A stretch of DNA of 64,000 nt, taken from assembly GCF_003076635.1 (NCBI RefSeq), contig NZ_QDKG01000002.1, positions 62,001-126,000 of the forward strand. The letters run 5' to 3'. The position numbers and the translations under genes were made by a program. Numbering within the stretch: position 1 is the stretch's first letter; every line of letters begins with the position of its first letter. The notes below the pieces were generated by a model, which was not told where the DNA came from, did no database searches, and saw only the letters and a program-made list of their open reading frames with translations. The stretch comes from Sphingobacterium corticibacter. GTDB taxonomy: Bacteria > Bacteroidota > Bacteroidia > Sphingobacteriales > Sphingobacteriaceae. This document shows, piece after piece, positions 44,793 to 54,436 of this stretch.

Positions 44793-45560
44793 TTATACCG
44801 ACACATCAGCGAGGTACGATAGAATGTATGCTTTGTTTTTAATCAACATATAGATTCCGCTCAGTACCATACTGGATACGACGATCATGCGAAACATGTA
44901 TTCAGAAATGCGACCGAGCAACTTGCGCCCAAAGTAAACGCCAACCATGGACGCTGCACCAACGATCAAACCGTATTTCACGATTTCACCATTAATAAGC
45001 CCTAAGGCAGCATAGCTGATGATTTTAGTCACGTGCAACAATATCGCATTGGCCGAACGAGTTCCCAGCAGTGCTTCTTTGGACATGCCGTACTTAAGGT
45101 ATGCCGAATTCATCAACGGACCTACGCCACCAATTAGTCCCGACAGAAAGGACACCACCAAGCCCATTGGTGCAAAATGCCAGGCTTTAATCGAACTTTT
45201 CTGCTCGACTTCCGTTTTACCTGGCGCCTTGAATTGTACGACAGTAGAAACCAGAAACAACCCTATGATAACTTGTAATAAATCGGTAGGCACCTCGGCC
45301 AACAAACGTGCACCAAGCACTGAACCAATTACCGTAGAAGGAAAAAGCCATTTGAACAAATGCCAGTCAATATCCTTCCAGAAGAAAAAAGTTTTAGAAA
45401 CGCTACTACAAGCGATTCCTATAGTCATAATCGGCGCTACACCTTGTACACCAATGAATGCCGCAATAATCGGCATGACTAACAAACTGGCTCCTCCTCC
45501 GCTGAGGACACTTAAGATAAAAGTTATGATAACCCCAATGATGAGGAATATTAAATACAT
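44793..45560 (-). CDS. TauE/SafE-family membrane transporter
   Basis: This 255-residue polytopic protein has about eight membrane helices in two repeats. SVLSGGGASLLVMPI and SFLSGLIGGVGPLMNSAYL are the repeated family motifs. TauE/SafE proteins are thought to export sulfite, sulfoacetate or related anions, but the substrate here is not predictable. The gene stands alone between the ATP-grasp operon and the symporter gene; the 177-nt spacer upstream holds only AT-rich sequence with a TTAACG repeat. Confidence 0.88.
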   Translation of the reverse strand: MYLIFLIIGVIITFILSVLSGGGASLLVMPIIAAFIGVQGVAPIMTIGIACSSVSKTFFFWKDIDWHLFKWLFPSTVIGSVLGARLLAEVPTDLLQVIIGLFLVSTVVQFKAPGKTEVEQKSSIKAWHFAPMGLVVSFLSGLIGGVGPLMNSAYLKYGMSKEALLGTRSANAILLHVTKIISYAALGLINGEIVKYGLIVGAASMVGVYFGRKLLGRISEYMFRMIVVSSMVLSGIYMLIKNKAYILSYLADVSV

Positions 45561-45737
45561 ATAAACGGGTTTGATTCTGCCACTATGTTGACATAAGAAT
45601 CAAAAATGATGCCTTTTAGGTAAAATAGAATGGTCTTGAAGGGCCGATGAATCGTTTCAGCTACGTTAAACGCGTATTTACCGTAAAATGTTAACGTTTA
45701 TTAACGTAATAAGAAAATTACGCAGATGTGGACATGC

Positions 45738-47051
45738 TTAGGCAAGCTCTTCGAGATTCACCCCATCCAGCGCATCATGCAACTGCTGAGAATCCAATTG
45801 CTTTTCCCAGCGTGCCACAACCACTGTGGCTACAGCGTTGCCTACCAAATTAGTAAGGGCCCGGCATTCGGACATAAATTTATCGACGCCCAAGATCAAG
45901 GTCATACCTGCTACAGGAACTTCGGGCACCACGGCGATCGTAGCTGCTAAGGTAATAAATCCCGCTCCAGATACTCCAGCTGCGCCTTTGGAACTGAGCA
46001 TCGCAACCAAGAGCAAAATAATTTGCTGATCTAACCCTAGCTCGATGTCGCATGCTTGCGCAATAAATAACGCGGCTAAGGTCATGTAGATATTGGTGCC
46101 ATCCAGATTGAAAGAATAACCTGTCGGCACAACAAGTCCGACCACGGGTTTGGCACATCCAGCCTTTTCCATTTTCTGCATCAGACTCGGCAACGCCGAT
46201 TCGGAGGAACTCGTAGCTAACACCAATAACAATTCATCTTTCAGATACCGCAGCAGCTTAAAAATATTAAATCCATTGTATCGCGCTACCGCTCCTAATA
46301 CCACAGCGATAAAAAAGAAAGCCGTCAAATAAAATGTAAGCACCAAAAACAACAGGTTGGACATCGCACTCAAACCGTACTTGCCGACGGTGAAAGCCAT
46401 TGCGCCGAAGGCGCCAACAGGAGCTAATTTCATCAGCATACTCACCACCTTAAAGATGGGATGCGAGAGTGCTTGCAAGAAATCATATACGGGCTTACTC
46501 TTATCGATCGTCGTAGCGATGCCGATTCCAAAAATTATCGCTGTAAATAGCACTTGTAAGATATTCGTACCTGTTAATGGGCTCACCAAAGTTTGAGGAA
46601 TGATGTTCATGACGAACTTGACCAAGGATGATTCCTTGGCACCAGCCACATATTCCGAAACGCTATCCAGATCCAAGCTTTCGGGATCAATGTGCAAGCC
46701 GCTGCCCGGCTGAACGAGGTTGCTCACGATGAGTCCGATGATGAGTGCAAGCGTAGAAAAAGTAAGGAAATAAATAAATGATTTTCCAGCCACCCGACCG
46801 ACCTTCTTCATATCATTCATGGAGGCGATGCCCAAAGTAACCGTGATGAAGATCACGGGCGCAATAATCATCTTAATAAGCTGGATGAATCCGTCGCCTA
46901 GCGGCTTTAATGACTCACCTGTGTCGGGATAAAAATGACCCAAAAAAACGCCTGCCGCAATGGCAAATAGCACTTGCACATAGAGCAACTCGTAAAATCT
47001 TGGCTTACGCTTAGGCGCGTCTACACGTATAGATTGCGGCATGATTGGCAT
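45738..47051 (-). CDS. Dicarboxylate/amino acid:cation symporter (DAACS family)
   Basis: This 437-residue secondary transporter is of the GltP/DctA type. It has about eight helices plus two re-entrant hairpins, with family motifs [14 protein letters not shown], the Ser-rich loop [31 protein letters not shown] and the C-terminal [19 protein letters not shown]. It imports C4-dicarboxylates or Glu/Asp with H+ or Na+. Two candidate starts exist (47051 and 47042). It lies 25 nt after the flippase gene and may be in the same transcript as acylphosphatase and flippase. Confidence 0.93.
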   Translation of the reverse strand: MPIMPQSIRVDAPKRKPRFYELLYVQVLFAIAAGVFLGHFYPDTGESLKPLGDGFIQLIKMIIAPVIFITVTLGIASMNDMKKVGRVAGKSFIYFLTFSTLALIIGLIVSNLVQPGSGLHIDPESLDLDSVSEYVAGAKESSLVKFVMNIIPQTLVSPLTGTNILQVLFTAIIFGIGIATTIDKSKPVYDFLQALSHPIFKVVSMLMKLAPVGAFGAMAFTVGKYGLSAMSNLLFLVLTFYLTAFFFIAVVLGAVARYNGFNIFKLLRYLKDELLLVLATSSSESALPSLMQKMEKAGCAKPVVGLVVPTGYSFNLDGTNIYMTLAALFIAQACDIELGLDQQIILLLVAMLSSKGAAGVSGAGFITLAATIAVVPEVPVAGMTLILGVDKFMSECRALTNLVGNAVATVVVARWEKQLDSQQLHDALDGVNLEELA

Positions 47052-47076
47052 GCGATCAGGTTTAAAATTTCAGAGA

Positions 47077-48612
47077 TTACTTCGATGGCTGATTGGCCGC
47101 TTTAGCAGCTCCATTCCATAGGCGCATAATCATCGCCTTTTCACTAATCCCTACCGCAGCGACATACACTACAAGTAGCAAATTACACCACCAGAAATTA
47201 CTATTTAATGGCCCTTGCATGATGGCGGACAATAGAATAGCACTTAGTAAATATAAAGAAATCTTACCAACCGTGTAAGGAATGGGATAATTTTTTTGCC
47301 CCCAGAAATAGGACAACGAAATCATACATAGGTAAGTAACAGTCGTACTTAATGCTGCTCCCACATACGAATAACGTGGAATGAAAATAATGTTCAGCAC
47401 GATAGTGACGATAGCTCCAATCACCGATACATATAGACCATATCGTGTCTGATCAGTGAGCTTGTACCAGATCGAAAGGTTCATATAGATTCCCAACAAA
47501 ACGTAGTTAAACATCAAAACAGGAACGATAAAAAGCCCTGACCAGTATTGCGCTTGCTTGACAGGGTCTTGCGCACTCAGGTAGTACTTTACCCAATCTA
47601 GATTAGCACACATAGCCAACATACCCACCACCATAAATACGACAAAATAAAGCATAATGTTGGCGTACGTTTTCTTGGCATTTTCATTTTTGGCGTAGGA
47701 GAAGAAGAAGGGCTCTGCTCCTAAACGAAATGCGGTTACAAAAAGACTGATGAAAACGGCTATCTTAGATACAGCGCCATAAATCCCTAAATCGACTTTA
47801 CCCGATGCTCCCTCAAAAAGATGGGGAAACATCATCTTATCCAAATGTTCGTTGATAATAAATGAGATATTGGCTATTAAGATCGGAAAGCTGTACCACA
47901 GCATACTTTTAAGAAGTGATTTATCAAGTCGCAAACGAAGACTGAAAATTTGAGGCAGTAGTAATAGCAATGTGGAAATACTGGCGATGAGATTGGCTAA
48001 AAAGATATTGCCCAACACCCAGTCAGCCTGAAACCAGCCCGCGAAAAACACCCGCCAGAAATCGCTATCTGCAATAAGCTGCGGAAAGAAAAAGAGAAAA
48101 AGTAGATTAGCACCAATATTAACAGTAATATTTAGAACCTTCAGTGCACCGTATCGGATGGCCTTACCTTCGGCACGTAGCTTCGCGAACGGAACAACGG
48201 CGAGTGCATCAGCAATTAAAATACCCAAAAATAATTGAATGTAGGTACTGTAATCTGCGGATTCTCCACCCTCATTAAACCAAATCGCTATATTATCTTT
48301 CGTGAAATAAATGGTAATTCCTAAGAGCAAGGAGGTTAACAAAGTCACAAAAAAAGCGTGATCAAACACCTTTCCCTTTTCTTCAGGTTTCACTTTTTGC
48401 AAAAATCTGAAAAAGGTGGTCTCCATACCGAAGGCCAGAAATGCATTGAACATGGACATCCATGCGTACAAGTTGGTGTAGACACCAAATGCGGCTGGAC
48501 CATTAAGCCTATTAACAAAGATGGGGGTCAAGAGAGCATTGACCAGGCGCGAGACAATGGTGGTAAAACCATATATAATTGTATCCGTCAAAAGCCGCTT
48601 GATACCAGTCAC
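47077..48612 (-). CDS. Polysaccharide flippase (Wzx/MATE-like)
   Basis: This 511-residue membrane protein has about 12-14 helices and the N-terminus of Wzx-type flippases (GIKRLLTDTIIYGFTTIVSR). Such proteins flip lipid-linked glycans across the inner membrane; the cargo is not indicated. The start is a GTG at 48612, immediately after the acylphosphatase TAG, so translation is coupled. It could serve the polysaccharide genes beyond 54 kb. Confidence 0.9.
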   Translation of the reverse strand: MTGIKRLLTDTIIYGFTTIVSRLVNALLTPIFVNRLNGPAAFGVYTNLYAWMSMFNAFLAFGMETTFFRFLQKVKPEEKGKVFDHAFFVTLLTSLLLGITIYFTKDNIAIWFNEGGESADYSTYIQLFLGILIADALAVVPFAKLRAEGKAIRYGALKVLNITVNIGANLLFLFFFPQLIADSDFWRVFFAGWFQADWVLGNIFLANLIASISTLLLLLPQIFSLRLRLDKSLLKSMLWYSFPILIANISFIINEHLDKMMFPHLFEGASGKVDLGIYGAVSKIAVFISLFVTAFRLGAEPFFFSYAKNENAKKTYANIMLYFVVFMVVGMLAMCANLDWVKYYLSAQDPVKQAQYWSGLFIVPVLMFNYVLLGIYMNLSIWYKLTDQTRYGLYVSVIGAIVTIVLNIIFIPRYSYVGAALSTTVTYLCMISLSYFWGQKNYPIPYTVGKISLYLLSAILLSAIMQGPLNSNFWWCNLLLVVYVAAVGISEKAMIMRLWNGAAKAANQPSK

Positions 48613-48891
48613 CTACCGTTGTTTTTTGTATACTTCAAAATTGTGATACGACTTTGGCTCTACTTCCACGATCTGTACATCCTCTACCGCAGCATAATCA
48701 GGACCTTCCCAGCACCATTCTTTGATGCTGTCTAATGCGAAGTCATCACCTACAGCCTCTAAAAACACAGAACCATCGTCTTGATTGACGACATAACCTT
48801 TTACACCTAATTGATCGGCAACGGCTTTGGTAGATGCCCGAAAATGCACGCCTTGTACTTTACCGGTTACGGTGATATTCCACTGTTTCAT
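48613..48891 (-). CDS. Acylphosphatase
   Basis: This 92-residue enzyme hydrolyses acyl phosphates. The catalytic Arg lies in GKVQGVHFRAST and the catalytic Asn in GYVVNQDDGSV, both at the expected spacing. The ATG at 48891 gives the usual N-terminus; a -7 element ends 5 nt before it. The TAG stop abuts the flippase GTG. Confidence 0.94.
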   Translation of the reverse strand: MKQWNITVTGKVQGVHFRASTKAVADQLGVKGYVVNQDDGSVFLEAVGDDFALDSIKEWCWEGPDYAAVEDVQIVEVEPKSYHNFEVYKKQR

Positions 48892-48896
48892 GCTTG

Positions 48897-48904
48897 CAAA
48901 TATA
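48897..48904 (-). promoter_or_regulatory. -7 element of the acylphosphatase-flippase unit
   Basis: The minus strand reads TATATTTG (exact TAnnTTTG), ending 5 nt before the ATG at 48891. Confidence 0.5.
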
Positions 48905-48976
48905 GTCGGACATTTCCGATTTAATGCCATTCATTTTGCGATCCGATCAAGACCTCGTAATCATTCCGATAAAATA

Positions 48977-50149
48977 TTAAACAATCCGTTGTACGGACGC
49001 TTGTGCAGTAAGCGATAAGCCGTCTAAACCCTTAATTAAAAGTAGTCCCGGAGTTTTACCAACTTCCAAAGAACCGTATTTGTCTTCTAAGCGGAGCGCT
49101 GTAGCGCCATTGATCGTAGCCCAAGCGATGGTCGTTTCTAAAGACAAATCCTCAAATTCTTCATGAATGGCCTTTAACTCTTCTAAAATATCCAACGTAT
49201 CATTCGATGCTAAACTATCTGTGCCAATCATGAGTTTCTGCTTGCTCAACACGAAGTTTTGCACTTTTGGCAGGCGCCCCTCAATATACAGGTTAGCTTT
49301 TGGACATAAGCAGTAATACACATCTCTTCCGATCCGCGTGACATAATCCATATCCTTCGGAGCAGTGTACGTATTATGAACCAACACCACCCGATTCTCT
49401 TCTGGCAAGAACTGAATACTATTTTGCAACGCATTCTTTCCATTGGCCATCACATGTTCATGCGAAATATTATTTTCTTTATAAAAATCAAGAAATGCGC
49501 CTTGTTTGTAACGGAAAAACTTATTTTCCTCGTCACTTTCCTGATTATGGATACTGAATATGTTCTTGTTATCCACCTTATCGGAGAGTGATCTTAGCAA
49601 TTTCTTAGAGCAAGAATAGGCTGCATGTGGCGTAATCGAAGTGCGTTGGGGCTCGAACTCATATTCAGTATCTCTTGCTTGATCAACTCTTTCGTCGGCT
49701 ACCGCCGGATCAAAACCGATCAATTCTACAAATGTATGGTAGCAGATCGGGCTTTCCGCCTTAACAGCGGCCGAAACTGCGGTATTGACATGGTCTCCGA
49801 CAACTTGTATTCCCTTAGCATACATGTCCTGATCTGCCTTGATCATCGCCTGCGCAATGTCCTCTTGCGAAGCTACTCTCTGCGACATGACGGTACTTAG
49901 AAACTTTGGCAAGCCTGTACCTGTAGGCACTTTGCCTCTCATATGAGAAAGTTCGAGATGGCAATGCCCATTCACAAACCCAGGTATCAAAACACCCTCA
50001 TACCGGGTCAATTCTTTATCTTGAAGTTGCGGATCCGCGGAGTGGTAAACCCCAATAATGAGGCCCTTTTCATCCAAAGCAACAACTCCACCTTTAATGA
50101 CAGGAGACGTGACGGGAATAATGTAATCCGCAGTATAGTAAGTTATCAT
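48977..50149 (-). CDS. Amidohydrolase-family deaminase-like protein
   Basis: This 390-residue metal-dependent hydrolase of the TrzN/AtzA/SsnA type has FVNGHCHLELSH (HxH metal ligands), SITPHAAYSC (His), FSIHNQESDEENKFF (His and Glu) and MIGTDSLASND (metal Asp). Related enzymes deaminate nucleosides or futalosine-pathway intermediates, or dechlorinate triazines. In Bacteroidota it could be an aminodeoxyfutalosine or adenosine-type deaminase, but no menaquinone genes lie beside it. A near-match -7 element, CATTTTTG on the minus strand (50163-50156), ends 6 nt before the ATG. Confidence 0.87.
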   Translation of the reverse strand: MITYYTADYIIPVTSPVIKGGVVALDEKGLIIGVYHSADPQLQDKELTRYEGVLIPGFVNGHCHLELSHMRGKVPTGTGLPKFLSTVMSQRVASQEDIAQAMIKADQDMYAKGIQVVGDHVNTAVSAAVKAESPICYHTFVELIGFDPAVADERVDQARDTEYEFEPQRTSITPHAAYSCSKKLLRSLSDKVDNKNIFSIHNQESDEENKFFRYKQGAFLDFYKENNISHEHVMANGKNALQNSIQFLPEENRVVLVHNTYTAPKDMDYVTRIGRDVYYCLCPKANLYIEGRLPKVQNFVLSKQKLMIGTDSLASNDTLDILEELKAIHEEFEDLSLETTIAWATINGATALRLEDKYGSLEVGKTPGLLLIKGLDGLSLTAQASVQRIV

Positions 50150-50294
50150 CTAGCGCAAAAATGAGTTTATGTGAAGAAATAACCCTTCACCTTTGTAATC
50201 AAACGTAAAGAAATCTGAGCGGATTTAAAAATTAACAGCGCTCAAAAATTTGCTACTTCTGAAATTTAGGCTTTTATATTTTGAAGGAAAAATA

Positions 50295-50302
50295 TAGCTT
50301 TG
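50295..50302 (+). promoter_or_regulatory. -7 element for the thiamin riboswitch transcript
   Basis: TAGCTTTG is an exact TAnnTTTG match, placing transcription start just before the riboswitch core. Confidence 0.55.
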
Positions 50303-50310
50303 CGCCATCG

Positions 50311-50420
50311 ATTAGGGGTGCCTTGTTTTTAGTAACACAAATACAGGCTGAGATTATACCCAGTTTCACATAAGCGGGAACATACCTGATCCGGATAATG
50401 CCGGCGTAGGGAGGGAAGTT
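50311..50420 (+). ncRNA. TPP (thiamin pyrophosphate) riboswitch
   Basis: The conserved THI-box core is unmistakable: GGGGTGCC at 50314-50321, GGCTGAGATTATACCC ending at 50361, ACCTGATCCGGATAATGCC ending at 50402, and GGCGTAGGGA ending at 50412. Here the RNA should bind TPP and turn off the downstream TonB receptor. Downstream, GTGTTGTAA (50430-50438) can pair with TTGCAGCAC (50444-50452) and may be part of the expression platform. Confidence 0.93.
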
Positions 50421-50481
50421 AAATAGAAAGTGTTGTAAACCCCTTGCAGCACTCCGTTTAACGATTAAAAAACAAATTAAC

Positions 50482-52929
50482 ATGATGAAGCACTATATTG
50501 CTTTATGGGCGTTTTGCCTAATGGCCTGTGCAGCATTCGCACAAGAAAAATTTTCTGTTCTTGTGGTCGATGAGCAGTCCCAACCTATTAATGGAGCTAC
50601 GGTATCTATTGGCCATGTAACACAAACGACAAATTCACGTGGCACTGCTCAATTCACTACACGTACTGCTTCTACACTGGTAAGGGTAAGTTATGTAGGC
50701 TACGAAACGGTATCGCAAACCATTCCTATCGGGCAATCCAACCTCAAAATCACTTTAAAACCTGCCATTCGTCAGACAGGAGAAGTATTTGTACAATCAA
50801 CAAGAGCGCGCGAAAATAGCGCGACTACATTTCGGAACATCGGCAAAGAGGAGCTACGCAAAACAAATTTGGGACAAGATATTCCTTTCTTGTTGGATCA
50901 GACGCCAGGCGTTGTGGTTAGTTCAGATGCTGGTGCCGGAATCGGCTACACGAGCATGCGGATTCGCGGATCAGACAATGAACGGATTAATATCACTCTA
51001 AATGGCATCCCACTGAACGATGCCGAAAGCATGGGTTCCTTTTTTGTGAATCTACCCGACTTTACCTCTTCGGTAGAGAGCATACAGGTGCAGCGCGGTA
51101 TTGGCACCTCTACCAATGGTGCTGGCGCATTTGGCGCTTCGGTCAACATTCAGACCGATGTATTGGAAACGCAACCTTACGCTGAATTAAATAACTCCTA
51201 CGGCTCATTTAACTCTTGGAAAAACACGGTCAAAGTGGGATCAGGTTTACTCAAAGATAAATATGCTTTCAATGCACGCTTATCACGCATCGCAACGGAC
51301 GGATACGTCGAGCGCGCCTCGGCCAATATGCAATCCTTCTATCTGGATGGTGGATTGTACACACAGAAACATACCTTGAAAGCGACTTTATTTTCGGGTA
51401 AACAAACGACTTATCAATCTTGGTACGGCACACCCGAGCCTTTGCTTACAGGCAATAGGGAGCAGTTACCAGCCTATGCCGATGCGATGGAATTGTATGA
51501 TGGGCCTGAGCGCGAGCGCTTGTTGAATGCAGATCGTCGCTACAATTTCTATACGTACGATGGCCAAACTGACAACTATCAGCAAACGCACGCACACTTG
51601 CAATACAACTATACTCCCGGCCAGAAATGGAGCTTGCAAAGTGCCTTGCACTACACGCGCGGTGCGGGTTATTTTGAGGAATACCGTGCAGACGATCGCC
51701 TTTCTCGCTATAATCTTCCGAATGTTATCCATGGTACGGACACGATATCTCGCACGGATCTGGTAAGACAACGCTGGTTGGACAATCATTTTTATGGAAT
51801 TACCTATTCTGCCAACTATGCCGTTTCCAATAATTTGCGATTTACGCTAGGTGGCGCGTACAATGAATATATTGGCGATCATTATGGTGAAGTCATTTGG
51901 GCACAGTATGCGTCTACTGGAAATTTGGGCGATCGGTACTATCTCAATGATGCCAAAAAGACTGACTTCAACATCTATGGTAAAGCCGATTACAGAACAG
52001 AGAATTGGTTGCTGAACCTTGATCTACAATACCGCAACATCAACTACCGTGCAGAAGGTCCTGATCATAGGGAAGTATACCTGAACTTCCGAGATAATCT
52101 CAATTTCTTTAATCCAAAGGCTGGCGCTACATACTTTATCAACGAATCGGCAAATATCTATGGCTCGTATGCTTATGCGAGTAAGGAGCCGGTGCGCAAA
52201 GATTATGCGGAGAATCCGCTTAATGAATTCCCAAGACCAGAACGGATGCATAATGTGGAAGTGGGTTATCGATTACGCCAAGCGAAGTTTAATTTGGGGG
52301 TGAATGCCTACGCGATGATCTACAAAGATCAGTTGATCTCGACAGGTGCTTTGAATGATGTGGGCGGATCCATCCGCCAGAATGTTCCAGATAGTTATCG
52401 TACCGGCGTGGAGTTCGATGGTGCATGGATAATTTCTCCACAGTTCGAATGGCGCGCTACGGCGGCGTTGAGTGCTAACAAGATTCGTAATTTTGTGGAA
52501 TACATTCCGATCTATGATGCTTCTTGGGAATTAGCCGGAGAGCAGATAAACATGTATGACAAAACGAATATTGCGCTTTCACCGAGCACGGTCTTATCCA
52601 GTGATTTTACCTACCGTCCACTAGAACCTTTGGCCTTGAGCCTGACGAGTAAATATGTATCGCGTATGTATTTGGATAATACATCGTCTTTAGATAGAAG
52701 TATTGACCCTTCATTTGTCAATAATCTTCGCGCAGTGTATACCTTATCTGCTTGGGGATTGGAGCGCGTGGATCTGAACTTGGCGGTAAACAATGTGCTG
52801 AATGCCAAGTTTGCTACCAATGGCTATACCTGGGGCTCCATTGATCCATCGGGAACGCATAATTTCTATAATTTCTACTTCCCACAAGCAACAACCAACT
52901 TCTTATTCGGGTTGAATATTCGTTTCTAA
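50482..52929 (+). CDS. TonB-dependent outer-membrane receptor under TPP control (probable thiamin uptake)
   Basis: This 815-residue receptor has a signal peptide (ending AAFAQ), a carboxypeptidase-regulatory beta domain (about 24-95, ending VGYETVSQTI...LKITLKPA), a plug domain (about 115-230; TPGVVVSSDAGAGIGYTSMRIRGSDNERINI cut into shorter conserved pieces) and a 22-strand barrel ending with a C-terminal aromatic (GLNIRF). The TPP riboswitch in its leader indicates a role in thiamin or precursor import through the outer membrane with TonB energy. No periplasmic or inner-membrane thiamin carrier is adjacent; a terminator follows. Confidence 0.93.
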   Translation: MMKHYIALWAFCLMACAAFAQEKFSVLVVDEQSQPINGATVSIGHVTQTTNSRGTAQFTTRTASTLVRVSYVGYETVSQTIPIGQSNLKITLKPAIRQTGEVFVQSTRARENSATTFRNIGKEELRKTNLGQDIPFLLDQTPGVVVSSDAGAGIGYTSMRIRGSDNERINITLNGIPLNDAESMGSFFVNLPDFTSSVESIQVQRGIGTSTNGAGAFGASVNIQTDVLETQPYAELNNSYGSFNSWKNTVKVGSGLLKDKYAFNARLSRIATDGYVERASANMQSFYLDGGLYTQKHTLKATLFSGKQTTYQSWYGTPEPLLTGNREQLPAYADAMELYDGPERERLLNADRRYNFYTYDGQTDNYQQTHAHLQYNYTPGQKWSLQSALHYTRGAGYFEEYRADDRLSRYNLPNVIHGTDTISRTDLVRQRWLDNHFYGITYSANYAVSNNLRFTLGGAYNEYIGDHYGEVIWAQYASTGNLGDRYYLNDAKKTDFNIYGKADYRTENWLLNLDLQYRNINYRAEGPDHREVYLNFRDNLNFFNPKAGATYFINESANIYGSYAYASKEPVRKDYAENPLNEFPRPERMHNVEVGYRLRQAKFNLGVNAYAMIYKDQLISTGALNDVGGSIRQNVPDSYRTGVEFDGAWIISPQFEWRATAALSANKIRNFVEYIPIYDASWELAGEQINMYDKTNIALSPSTVLSSDFTYRPLEPLALSLTSKYVSRMYLDNTSSLDRSIDPSFVNNLRAVYTLSAWGLERVDLNLAVNNVLNAKFATNGYTWGSIDPSGTHNFYNFYFPQATTNFLFGLNIRF

Positions 52930-52942
52930 TATCACATATTAC

Positions 52943-52988
52943 AACGCTGCTGTCGATCCTTTTTCACCTCATCGGCAGCAGCGTTTTT
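52943..52988 (+). terminator. Terminator after the TonB receptor
   Basis: Arms 52943-52957 and 52971-52985 pair over 15 positions with one G-U, core AACGCTGCTG/CAGCAGCGTT, followed by TTTTA. It lies between convergent genes. Confidence 0.75.
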
Positions 52989-53013
52989 ACGATTCTTTCA
53001 GTCGCCCAACACA

Positions 53014-53667
53014 CTACCTACCGATTCCCATGCTTAATTGTAGATACACCGTCCCGGTGCGATCGCGTGGTGCATTTGCCAATTCGGTATTTCCCACTTT
53101 CCACGGCCGTCGACTAAGACCAGTTTGGTAGCCCATTTTAAATTTTGTACGATACGTTGCTGTAAAGAGATCATAAGTCTTGAAAGTGATTCCGAGATCT
53201 ACCACCGGTGTGGTGTGGCTGAAGCGTGTTTGATTGGATGCTGTCGTTAAATAATCATCGAAACTGCCTCCTATGTTATCCTTATCAAGGAGTGCAGTAG
53301 CAAACTGAGCGCCGACGCCCAATGATGGCACGACCACCCAGCGATTGATGTGGAACATGTTGGTCGCGACGAAAACTGTTGGCGTCGTCGCGCCAAATTT
53401 GCTATCCCGACCGATACCATACATCCGCGAAACATTTCCGCCTAGCAGCACCTTATTCAAGCGATAAGCAATTCCTAACGCCACGTTAATGCCCACGGGT
53501 GAGATAGCGCTCAGATCTTGATTTTCCAGTGCGCGATTGAAAGACGGAGCACTAAAGTAGCTTCCACCCACATGCACATTCCACTCAAAGGGCAAGCTGT
53601 TAAATTGTGCCTGTGAGGAAGTGCTTAAGAGCATGCAAAGCATGATGAAAAATGGTATTTTAATCAT
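53014..53667 (-). CDS. Hypothetical outer-membrane beta-barrel-like protein
   Basis: I do not recognise a named family. The 217-residue protein has a signal peptide ending TSSQA, with mature start QFNSLP. Alternating hydrophobic/aromatic strands follow throughout (WNVHVGGSYFSAPSF, INVALGIAYRLNKV, LGITFKTYDLFTATYRTKFK, TVYLQLSMGIG). This pattern fits a small outer-membrane barrel. A longer in-frame start at 53781 would bury the signal peptide. It is flanked by a convergent receptor and a divergent lipoprotein gene. Confidence 0.65.
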   Translation of the reverse strand: MIKIPFFIMLCMLLSTSSQAQFNSLPFEWNVHVGGSYFSAPSFNRALENQDLSAISPVGINVALGIAYRLNKVLLGGNVSRMYGIGRDSKFGATTPTVFVATNMFHINRWVVVPSLGVGAQFATALLDKDNIGGSFDDYLTTASNQTRFSHTTPVVDLGITFKTYDLFTATYRTKFKMGYQTGLSRRPWKVGNTELANAPRDRTGTVYLQLSMGIGR

Positions 53668-53913
53668 GAAAAGAGATTGCAATTTTGGAAATATCACACA
53701 AAGAATACTGTTATAACAGAACGCATCTAAGACAAAGATAGAACTTAAAGAGAACCGAAATTGTTTTGCCATAACATGCAATTCTCACTCCGATTTTTAA
53801 ATGAATATTAGTAGAAATGCTTGGCTATATGCAGCCTTTATCAGCATCCAAATACTTTTCCTTGAAACAATACGCTATCGTTCTGGTTGTTATCAGTATA
53901 AAACATATAAGAC

Positions 53914-54414
53914 ATGAAAAAGATAGCCAACTTAGCTTGGGTCGCAGGTGCGGCCGTATTTTTAATGAGTGCTTGCAATAGTGGCCCGCAAAATGCCCAT
54001 GAGCAAGCGGTTGATCCTGCTTTGGAGGAACCTACTACTGGAGATGACAATATGCACATAGACTACGAGGTAGCCGATCATTTCTTAGTCAAACATACGG
54101 TTAAAGAAGTGCCTTCGAATCCCAAAATAGAAACTAAAGAAGAATTCGACCGTATTTTTTATTGCACCGAAGAAGACAAAAAGGCACATGAGATTGATTT
54201 CTCTAAAAACTACGTCATCGCAGTTTTAGCACCAGATCCAGCTTTGCGCACCACTGTGCAACCGATTAGCTTACGTGATTCTGAGCCTGATGAAGTGGTG
54301 TTTTCGTACCGTTGGGTGAGTGGTTCAGCACAACCTGATACTACGCGTTCAAGCATTGCCTTAGTGGTAGACAAGAAGTACGACGGAACAGTTATATTAA
54401 ATGAAATGAAATAA
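53914..54414 (+). CDS. Hypothetical lipoprotein
   Basis: I do not recognise it firmly. The 166-residue protein has a lipoprotein signal (ending FLMSAC), a Pro/Glu/Asp-rich spacer and a C-terminal domain with TKEEFDRIFYCTEEDKK and IDFSKNYVIAVLAPDP. This loosely recalls small PrcB-like protease-associated domains, but the match is weak. It is followed by a long perfect hairpin. No functional partner is visible beside it. Confidence 0.6.
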   Translation: MKKIANLAWVAGAAVFLMSACNSGPQNAHEQAVDPALEEPTTGDDNMHIDYEVADHFLVKHTVKEVPSNPKIETKEEFDRIFYCTEEDKKAHEIDFSKNYVIAVLAPDPALRTTVQPISLRDSEPDEVVFSYRWVSGSAQPDTTRSSIALVVDKKYDGTVILNEMK

Positions 54415-54436
54415 ATCGATCTGAGATAGACCGATC

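Noticed and set aside
45561..45737. TTAACG repeats in the spacer before the TauE/SafE gene as an operator
   Set aside because: The units are short, AT-rich and not in clean palindromic register; no more than chance-level evidence.
53014..53667. PorP/SprF type IX secretion protein
   Set aside because: Only the general small-barrel pattern and the signal peptide are shared; specific PorP/SprF motifs are not visible, so it was left as hypothetical.
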